From NCBI GenBank assembly GCA_016875225.1, contig VGRW01000006.1:1-64000 (forward strand): a DNA stretch of 64,000 bases. Reading direction: 5' to 3'. This document shows, one piece after another, positions 58,122 through 64,000 of the stretch. The first letter of the stretch is position 1, and each line of letters begins with the position of its first letter. This DNA comes from Deltaproteobacteria bacterium (GTDB taxonomy: Bacteria > Myxococcota_A > UBA9160 > SZUA-336). The notes under the pieces were generated by a model. The model was not told the origin of the DNA, ran no database searches, and saw nothing but the letters and a program-made list of their open reading frames with translations. A program made the translations under genes and the position numbers.

Positions 58122-59333
58122 ATGAGGTTCGGCGTCTTCTACGAGCTGCAGCTGCCCAAGCCCTGGGCACCGGATTCCGAGCACAAGCTGATCCAGGAGG
58201 CCATCGCGCAGGTCCAGCTCGCCGACCGGATCGGCATCGACTACGCCTGGGCGGTCGAGCACCACTTCCTGGACGAGTACTCCCACTGCTCCGCGTCCGA
58301 GGTCTTCCTGACGGCGCTGGCCGCGAAGACCGAGCGGATCCGGATCGGCTTCGGAATCCGGCAGGTGATCCCGAACTACAACCACCCGTCGCGAACCGCT
58401 GAAGCGGTGGCCATGCTCGACCTGGTCTCGAACGGCCGCGTCGAGTTCGGAATCGGCGAGGGCGCCACGCGCCTCGAGCTGCACGGCTACGGCATCGACG
58501 CCAAGCGCAAGCAGGCGATCTCGTTCGAGGCGGCCGAGCAGATCGCCAACATGATGGTGATGGAGCCGTACCCCGGATATCAGGGCGAGGGATTCTCGAT
58601 GCCCTGCCGGAACGTCCTGCCCAAGCCGCTGCAGAAGCCGCACCCGCCGATGTGGCTGGCCTGCACGAACCGCAAGACGATCGAGATCGCGGCTCGAAAC
58701 GGACTGGGGGCGCTCGCGTTCACGTTCCTCGACCCGGCCGAGGCCCGCACCTGGGCGGACCTCTACTACTCGATCATCAAGAGCGAGCAGTGCGTACCGC
58801 TGGGCCACAGCGTGAACGCGAACATCGCGATGGTCGCCGGGTTCTCGCTGCACCACGACGCGGCCGAAGCGCACCGGCGCGGCATGGACGGCTTCGCGTT
58901 CTTCCGGTACGCGATCAACGCGCTGGTCGCGAACGACGCCGTGCCGGGCCGCAGCCGCCTCTGGGAGGAGTACCAGGAGCTCAAGGGCCGCGAGCTGCCG
59001 ACCATCGGCGCGCCCGGGATCGGCACGCCCGCCGACTACCGCGAGCTGGTGAAGGGGTTCGGCGACGTGGGCGTCGACCAGATCATCTTCCTGCAGCAGG
59101 GCGGGAAGAACCGCCACGATCACATCTGCGAGAGCCTCGATCTGTTCGGCCGCGAGGTGCTGCCGCACTTCGTCGAGGGCCGCGAGGAGCGCGAGGCGCG
59201 AAAGGCGCGCGAGCTCGCGCCGCACATCGAGAAGGCGCTGGCGCGAAAGCGCCGGATGCCCGCGCTCTCCGACGCCGAGATCCCGGTGGTCAAGGCCTCG
59301 CGCGAGCGCGAGGCGTTCTACTACAAAGAATGA
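58122..59333 (+). CDS. Luciferase-like (LLM-class) flavin-dependent monooxygenase
   Basis: 403 residues. Bacterial-luciferase TIM barrel: MRFGVFYELQLPKPW, IDYAWAVEHHFLDEYSHCSA, RIRIGFGIRQVIPNYNHP, VSNGRVEFGIGEGATRLEL and PPMWLACTNRKTIEIAARNG. Such enzymes use FMNH2 and O2 to oxidise alkanes, aldehydes or sulfonates. GGGAGG precedes ATG 58122. Coupled by divergent promoter to the BVMO, so the two may act on the same substrate class. 3' end overlaps menE by 13 bp. Confidence 0.9.
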   Translation: MRFGVFYELQLPKPWAPDSEHKLIQEAIAQVQLADRIGIDYAWAVEHHFLDEYSHCSASEVFLTALAAKTERIRIGFGIRQVIPNYNHPSRTAEAVAMLDLVSNGRVEFGIGEGATRLELHGYGIDAKRKQAISFEAAEQIANMMVMEPYPGYQGEGFSMPCRNVLPKPLQKPHPPMWLACTNRKTIEIAARNGLGALAFTFLDPAEARTWADLYYSIIKSEQCVPLGHSVNANIAMVAGFSLHHDAAEAHRRGMDGFAFFRYAINALVANDAVPGRSRLWEEYQELKGRELPTIGAPGIGTPADYRELVKGFGDVGVDQIIFLQQGGKNRHDHICESLDLFGREVLPHFVEGREEREARKARELAPHIEKALARKRRMPALSDAEIPVVKASREREAFYYKE

Positions 59334-60808
59334 GCGTGATCGCCGCGCGCCTGCTCTGCTAGCTCTCGCCTCACCAGCTTGCCGCTCGCGTTTCGCGGCA
59401 GCTCGCGCACGAAGCGCCAGCTGCGCGGCAGCTTGTAGCTCGCGAGGCGCGCGCGCGCGAACGACTCGAGGTCCGCCGCGCCCGCGACCGCGCCGGGCGC
59501 GAGCACGACCCAGGCGGCGACGCGCTGGCCGTAGTCGGGATCGGGCAGGCCCGCGACCGCGACCTCGATCACGTCCGGGTGCTCGGCGAGCGCGGCCTCG
59601 ACCTCCGCCGGGTGCACGTTCTCTCCTCCCGTGACCAGCATGTCGTCCGCGCGACCCACCACCGCGAGACCTCCGAGGGAATCGCGAACGCCGAGGTCGC
59701 CGGTGTGGAGCCAGCCGTCGGCCAGCGCTCGCGCGCTCGCTTCGGGATTGCGCCAGTAGCCGGGAGTGACGGTCGCGCCGCGCACGAGGATCTCGCCGGG
59801 GGTGCCGTCGGGAAGCTCGGCGCCGAGCTCGTCGCAGATGCGAACCTCGACGCCGAAGAGCGGCCGCAATCCGCCCCCATCGCTGCGCAACGGCGCTCCG
59901 GGCGGAAGCGTCGCGACCTGCGAGGCGGCCTCCGAGAGGCCGTAGGTCGGCAGCACCGGCCAGCCGGTCTTCGCCGCACGCTCGAGCAGCGGGGCGGGCG
60001 CGGCCGCGCCGCCGAGCAGGATCGCGCGAAGCGACGCGGGCGGCGCAGCCTCGCCGCGCACGTCGAGAACGCGCGCGAGCATGGTCGGCACGAAGGAGAC
60101 GAGCGAGATCGCGTCCGAATCGAGCGCGCGCGAGACCTCGAGCGGGTCGAAGCGCTCGTGCAGCACCACCGCGCTTCCTGCGAGCGTGCTGCGCACGAGG
60201 ATCGCGAGCCCGCCGACGTGGAAGAGCGGCAGCGTCGCCAGCCAGCGGTCCGCCGGAAGCGCACCCAGGTGCAGGATCGAGCCGATCGCGCTCGCGAGCA
60301 GATTTCCGAAGCTGAGCACGACGCCCTTCGCATCGCCGCTGGTGCCGGAGGTGAAGATCAGGGCCGCGGGATGCGCCGGATCCAGATCCGCGGGAGGCGC
60401 AGCCGCGGAGCCCTGCGCGAGCTCGGACGAGCTCACCGCGCGCAAGCTCGCAGAGAGCGCGGTGACCGCGTGCGCGGCCGCGGCGACGGTCGGTTCGTCG
60501 GCGTGCACGAGCAGGTGCGCGCCGGCATGGTCGAGCTGGCGCGCGTGCTCGGCCGGGGTGAGACGCGCGTTCAGCGGCACCAGCACGACGCGCGCGCGAG
60601 CCGCCGCGTGCAGCCACTCGACGAAGGCCGGGTCGTTGCCGAAGAGCGCGCCGACGCGATCTCCCGGTGCGCACCCCCGGGCGCGCAGCGCGCCCGCGCG
60701 CCGCTCCGCGCGCGCGTTCAGCTCGCCGTAGGAGATCCGCGCGCCGCGCGCCTCGAGCGCGAGCGCGTCCGGAGTTCGAGCCGCGCGCTCCCAGAGCCAG
60801 GGCTTCAC
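59321..60808 (-). CDS. menE: MenE: o-succinylbenzoate-CoA ligase
   Basis: 495 residues. ANL ligase: AALIFTSGTSGDAKGVVLSF, LPTYGLSEAASQVATL, HTGDLGVRDSLGGLAVVGRA, and C-terminal NASGKLVRREL. On its own it could be any small acyl-CoA ligase, but it lies directly downstream of menC and within a menH-menB-menA-menC set, so it should activate o-succinylbenzoate for MenB. GTG 60808 overlaps the menC stop as GTGA. Confidence 0.9.
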   Translation of the reverse strand: MKPWLWERAARTPDALALEARGARISYGELNARAERRAGALRARGCAPGDRVGALFGNDPAFVEWLHAAARARVVLVPLNARLTPAEHARQLDHAGAHLLVHADEPTVAAAAHAVTALSASLRAVSSSELAQGSAAAPPADLDPAHPAALIFTSGTSGDAKGVVLSFGNLLASAIGSILHLGALPADRWLATLPLFHVGGLAILVRSTLAGSAVVLHERFDPLEVSRALDSDAISLVSFVPTMLARVLDVRGEAAPPASLRAILLGGAAAPAPLLERAAKTGWPVLPTYGLSEAASQVATLPPGAPLRSDGGGLRPLFGVEVRICDELGAELPDGTPGEILVRGATVTPGYWRNPEASARALADGWLHTGDLGVRDSLGGLAVVGRADDMLVTGGENVHPAEVEAALAEHPDVIEVAVAGLPDPDYGQRVAAWVVLAPGAVAGAADLESFARARLASYKLPRSWRFVRELPRNASGKLVRRELAEQARGDHAHSL

Positions 60809-61938
60809 GCCGCCACCTCGAGCGGGACGCCGTCGCTGCAGGACGCGAGCCTCGCGTCGTCGAGAACGACGCCGAGCCCGGGCGTGCGCGACAGCGCGAC
60901 CTCGCCGCGCACGACGACCGGGACGTCTGCGAGATCGCGCGCGAGCAGGTCGCCGGTCGCGAGACCGCAGGCGAGCAGCGGCTCCGGCAGGGCCGCTGCG
61001 ACCGCGAGAGCCGCGGCCCGCGCGACCGCGCCGTCGAGAAGCGTGGTCGCGAACGCCGCGAGGCCCGCGGATCGAGCTCTCGCGGCCGCGGCGAGCGCGT
61101 CCGTCGCTCCTCCGAGCGCGCTCGGCTTGAGCACGATCACGTCGGCGGCGCGGAGCCGGAGCACGCGCTCGAGCGAGTCGGGGTCGACGGCCGACTCGTC
61201 GGCCGCGATCCGGATCGGCGAGCGATCGCGAAGCGACGCGAGCGCCGCGAGCGCGGCCGCGGGCACCGGCTGCTCGACCAGCTCGATCGCGAACGGCGCC
61301 AGCCGCTCGAGCGCCTCGAGCGCGCGCGCTGCGTCGGGAAAGATTCCGTTCGCGTCGAGCCGCAGGAGAATCCCGCTTCCGAGGGATTCGCGCGCGGCCG
61401 CGACGCGCTCGAGCTCGCGCTCGAACGGGCCCGCGCCGAGCTTCAGCTTCGCGCAGGTGAAGCCCGCGTCTCGCGCGACACGCGCGGATTCGACGAGCTC
61501 GTCCAGCGTGCGGCCGCGGAGCAGCGCCGAGACGGAGACCGTGTCTCGCATCGCCCGTCCGCAGCGACGCGCGAGCAGCTCGGCGACCGGAATGCCCTGG
61601 GCCTGCGCCTCCAGGTCGAGGAGCGCGCTGTCGAGCGCGCCGCGCGCGCACGGCGCGAATGCCCCGAGCGCCGCGGCGCGCGAGCGCAGTGCGGCCGGCT
61701 CGCGCGGATCACAGCCGAGCGCGAGTCCGGCCAGCGCGGGAAGAATCGCGCGCGCGGCCTGGTGCGATTCGAGCCCGAAGCCCGCGATCGGCGTGGCCTC
61801 GCCCAGGCCCACGCGTCCGTCGTCGCACTCGAGCACGAGCAGGGCGCCGCGGCGGACCTCGATCGTCTCGTGCGCGGTCGCGAGCGGCGCGCGCAGCGGA
61901 AGCGCGATCGGGTACACGCGCGCGCGCGCGATCTTCAC
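60805..61938 (-). CDS. menC: MenC: o-succinylbenzoate synthase
   Basis: 377 residues. Enolase-superfamily barrel: N-terminal cap ARVYPIALPLRAPLATAHET, CAKLKLGAG (KxK catalytic Lys), LRLDANGIFPDAARALE, ELVEQPVP, RIAADESAV and VLKPSALGGATDALA (second Lys). It dehydrates SHCHC to o-succinylbenzoate in menaquinone synthesis. ATG overlaps the menA stop (ATGA). Confidence 0.92.
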   Translation of the reverse strand: MKIARARVYPIALPLRAPLATAHETIEVRRGALLVLECDDGRVGLGEATPIAGFGLESHQAARAILPALAGLALGCDPREPAALRSRAAALGAFAPCARGALDSALLDLEAQAQGIPVAELLARRCGRAMRDTVSVSALLRGRTLDELVESARVARDAGFTCAKLKLGAGPFERELERVAAARESLGSGILLRLDANGIFPDAARALEALERLAPFAIELVEQPVPAAALAALASLRDRSPIRIAADESAVDPDSLERVLRLRAADVIVLKPSALGGATDALAAAARARSAGLAAFATTLLDGAVARAAALAVAAALPEPLLACGLATGDLLARDLADVPVVVRGEVALSRTPGLGVVLDDARLASCSDGVPLEVAA

Positions 61939-62858
61939 GCCGCGGCCCAGAGCGCGGCCCCGAGCGCGACCCCGAACAGCGCGGTGAGCCGCGCGGTTCG
62001 CGCCAGCAGCGGATTCAGCGCCTCGCCGCTCGCCCCGGCGCGAAGCGAGCCCGCGATCGCCAGCGCCTCGGGTGCGAGCACGAGCGGAAACAGGGCGGCC
62101 ACACCTGCCTGCGGCGCGGACGCCAGCGCGGGCAGCGCGGCGAAGGCGAGCGCGAGCAGCGCGATCGGCCAGATGCGCGCGGCCCGTTCGCTGCTGCGCA
62201 CCGCGAGCGTGCGCTTTCCGGCGCGCGCATCGCCCTCGCGGTCGCGCAGGTTGTTCAGCGCCAGGATCGCGGTCGCCAGCGCTCCGATCGGCACCGAAGC
62301 GGCGAGCGCGAGGAGGCTCGGCTCACCGGCCTGGACGAAGTGCGAGCCCGCCACGCCCACCACGCCGAAGAACGCGAACACCGCGACGTCTCCCAGCCCG
62401 TGGTAGGCCAGCGGCCACGGTCCGCCCGTGTAGCCCCAGGCGGCGAGCAGCGCGAGCGCACCGGCGAGCAAGATCGGCCAGCCGCCCGCGGCGACCAGCC
62501 CGACACCGGAAAGCGTCGCCGCGGCGAGCACGCTCGCGAGCCCGAGCCGGAGCGCCCGCGGCGAGAGCAGTCCGAGCTGCGCGGCGCGAGGCGGGCCGAG
62601 CCGCGCGCCCGAATCCGTGCCGCGCTCGAAGTCGAACACGTCGTTCGCCAGATTCGCGGCGAGCTGCAGGAGCAGCGCGGTGGCGAAGCAGAGCGCCGCG
62701 AGTCCGAGCCGCGCGCGGCCCTCCACCGCGGCCACGCCGGTTCCCGCCGCGATCGGCGCGAGCGCCGCGGGAAGCGTGCGCGGGCGCGAGGCGAGCCACC
62801 ACGCGCCGAACGATCCGGCGCGCGGAAGGCTCGGCGCGCTCGAGGCCGGCGCGCTCAT
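61935..62858 (-). CDS. menA: MenA: 1,4-dihydroxy-2-naphthoate polyprenyltransferase
   Basis: 307 residues. UbiA-family membrane prenyltransferase with two Asp-rich motifs: NLANDVFDFERGTDS near residue 70 and NNLRDREGDARAGKRTLAVR near 207; RPRTLPAALAPIAAGTG near residue 25 is typical of MenA. Eight or nine membrane helices. It attaches the isoprenoid tail to dihydroxynaphthoate. One base separates it from menB. Confidence 0.92.
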   Translation of the reverse strand: MSAPASSAPSLPRAGSFGAWWLASRPRTLPAALAPIAAGTGVAAVEGRARLGLAALCFATALLLQLAANLANDVFDFERGTDSGARLGPPRAAQLGLLSPRALRLGLASVLAAATLSGVGLVAAGGWPILLAGALALLAAWGYTGGPWPLAYHGLGDVAVFAFFGVVGVAGSHFVQAGEPSLLALAASVPIGALATAILALNNLRDREGDARAGKRTLAVRSSERAARIWPIALLALAFAALPALASAPQAGVAALFPLVLAPEALAIAGSLRAGASGEALNPLLARTARLTALFGVALGAALWAAA

Positions 62859-62859
62859 C

Positions 62860-63705
62860 TCACGGTCGCCACGGGAAGCGCGCGAAGTCGGGCTTGCGCT
62901 TCTGCACGTAGGCGTTGCGGCCCTCCTGGGCCTCCTCGGTCATGTAGAACAGCAGCGTCGCGTTTCCCGCCAGCTCCTGGATTCCCGCCTGGCCGTCGCA
63001 GTCCGCGTTGAACGCCGACTTCAGGCAGCGGATCGCCAGCGGGCTGTGCTCGAGGATCCGCCGCGCCCACTCGACGCCGGCGCTCTCGAGATCGGCGAGC
63101 GGGACGACCTTGTTCACCAGTCCCATCTCGCGCGCCTCCTGCGCGTCGTACTGCTCGCACAGGTACCAGATCTCGCGCGCCTTCTTCTGGCCGACGATTC
63201 GCGCCAGGTACGAAGAGCCGAAGCCCCCGTCGAACGAGCCCACGCGCGGACCGGTCTGGCCGAAGCGCGCGTTCTCGGCCGCGATCGTCAGGTCGCAGAC
63301 GATGTGCAGCACGTGGCCGCCGCCGATCGCGTAGCCCGCGACCAACGCGATCACCGGCTTGGGCATCGAGCGGATCAGCTTCTGCAGATCGAGCACGTTG
63401 AGCCGCGGCACGCCGTCGTCGCCGACGTAGCCGGCGTCCCCGCGCACGCGCTGATCGCCGCCCGAGCAGAACGCGTCCGGCCCTTCGCCGGTGAAGAGCA
63501 CGCAGCCCACCTCGGGGTCCTCGCGCACGCGGGAGAAGGCGTCGATCAGCTCGAAGAGCGTCTTGGGCCGGAAGGCGTTTCGCACCTCGGGCCGGCAGAT
63601 CGTGATCTTGGCGATTCCCTCGGCCTGCTCGTATTTCACGTCGTCGTAGCGGCGGATCAGCTTCCAGTCGGGCAGGCGGGAGGGCGTCGGGGGCGTCTGG
63701 GACAT
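62860..63705 (-). CDS. menB: MenB: 1,4-dihydroxy-2-naphthoyl-CoA synthase
   Basis: 281 residues. Diagnostic MenB segments: [79 protein letters not shown] and [20 protein letters not shown]. It closes the second ring of the naphthoquinone from o-succinylbenzoyl-CoA. ATG at 63705 has GAGGAGAAT upstream (minus). Compare the diverged homologue at 2276. Confidence 0.96.
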   Translation of the reverse strand: MSQTPPTPSRLPDWKLIRRYDDVKYEQAEGIAKITICRPEVRNAFRPKTLFELIDAFSRVREDPEVGCVLFTGEGPDAFCSGGDQRVRGDAGYVGDDGVPRLNVLDLQKLIRSMPKPVIALVAGYAIGGGHVLHIVCDLTIAAENARFGQTGPRVGSFDGGFGSSYLARIVGQKKAREIWYLCEQYDAQEAREMGLVNKVVPLADLESAGVEWARRILEHSPLAIRCLKSAFNADCDGQAGIQELAGNATLLFYMTEEAQEGRNAYVQKRKPDFARFPWRP

Positions 63706-63723
63706 CGGAATTCTCCTCGGATC

Positions 63724-64000
63724 TCAGGGATCGTGGTGGGTCTGCAACAGAAACTCGGTCGTCACGGCGAGGAACGCGGCCGGGTTCTCGATCTGTGCGG
63801 CGTGGCCGGCGTCGGGAATCGCGGCGACGCGAGCATCCGGCAGTCGCGCGGCCAGGTCGTGCGCGATCGCGCGGAACTTCGCGTCCTCCGCGCCGTGCAC
63901 GAGCAGGACCGGAAGCGCGAGCCGCGCGAGATCCTCGTGCAGCGCCGGCTGCACGCCGGTGCCCAGGCCGCGAAGCGAGCCGGCCAGCCCGGCCGCGGAG
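63724..64000 (-). CDS. menH: MenH-like alpha/beta hydrolase (C-terminal part)
   Basis: The C-terminal ~91 residues of an alpha/beta hydrolase; the start lies beyond the window. LAGSLRGLGTG followed by QPALHEDL and LPVLLVHGAEDAKFRAIAHD resembles MenH (SHCHC synthase), and the catalytic His is in IPDAGHAAQIENPAAF. Position upstream of menB in a men cluster supports MenH. The catalytic Ser region is not visible. Confidence 0.8.
   Translation of the reverse strand, partial: SAAGLAGSLRGLGTGVQPALHEDLARLALPVLLVHGAEDAKFRAIAHDLAARLPDARVAAIPDAGHAAQIENPAAFLAVTTEFLLQTHHDP

Noticed and set aside
1-64000. CRISPR arrays, tRNA or rRNA genes
   Set aside because: No regularly spaced repeats, no cloverleaf with a T-loop, and no rRNA signature were noticed on reading both strands.

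Overview
The window is a densely packed, strongly G+C-rich bacterial chromosome segment. It carries about 60 genes, almost all for acyl-CoA, ketone and steroid catabolism, plus most of a classical menaquinone (men) pathway. I see no rRNA, tRNA, CRISPR array, phage genes or intact insertion sequence. Several C/D-ring steroid genes closely resemble, by recalled motifs, the Mycobacterium/Rhodococcus set (FadD3, IpdF, FadA6, EchA20, IpdC, IpdB, IpdA). GTG and TTG starts are common, overlapping ATGA/GTGA junctions are common, and classical Shine-Dalgarno sites are mixed with possibly leaderless starts. An uncultured high-GC aerobic or facultative lineage is likely (Actinobacteria-like, Myxococcota or Binatota are all possible); the sequence alone does not settle which.

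Layout. (A) 1-1689, minus: a CoxM-CoxS-CoxL molybdenum hydroxylase, cut by the window edge. (B) 1819-3163, plus: a DsrE-like protein and a MenB/BadI-type crotonase. (C) 3179-11722, minus: an acetone-carboxylase-type operon (acxA, acxB, acxC) running into three consecutive CaiB/BaiF CoA-transferase genes. (D) 11768-14473: a CoxG-like protein divergent from an EtfD-like membrane Fe-S oxidoreductase. (E) 14552-16739: an SDR and an amidohydrolase. (F) 16829-28393, plus: a long operon with a small conserved protein, acyl-CoA ligase, extended crotonase, Ltp2-like aldolase, DUF35 partner, two acyl-CoA dehydrogenases, two MaoC proteins, a CaiB and a tandem double CaiB. It resembles the igr operon that removes the last side-chain carbons of steroids. 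(G) 28423-32212: an SDR, then a decayed island flanked by two copies of fadD3 3' sequence, one of them a pseudogene; the island holds a winged-helix gene, a broken nucleotidyltransferase and an orphan lipoprotein. (H) 32213-49128: the steroid block, with FadD3, an MFS transporter, FATP-type ligase, MaoC, thiolase-like protein, IpdF, a second SDR, FadA6, EchA20, IpdC, IpdB, IpdA, a SnoaL-like protein, a TetR regulator, a KstD-like flavoprotein and a crotonase. (I) 49122-55508: a second tandem CaiB protein, DUF1214, sulfotransferase, epimerase, VOC and zinc-ribbon membrane proteins. (J) 55626-59333: a fatty-acid desaturase, EthA-like Baeyer-Villiger monooxygenase and luciferase-like monooxygenase. 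(K) 59321-64000, minus: menH-menB-menA-menC-menE.

How it fits together. Ligases and CoA-transferases activate acids, acyl-CoA dehydrogenases and MaoC/crotonases carry out beta-oxidation, and Ltp2/thiolases cleave the products. IpdAB, EchA20 and IpdC open the last two steroid rings. Electrons could pass through the EtfD-like protein to menaquinone made by the men genes. One 16-bp inverted-repeat motif occurs at three promoters: CoxG/EtfD, the igr-like acyl-CoA dehydrogenase, and the TetR gene. This suggests the TetR protein controls a regulon reaching across these blocks.
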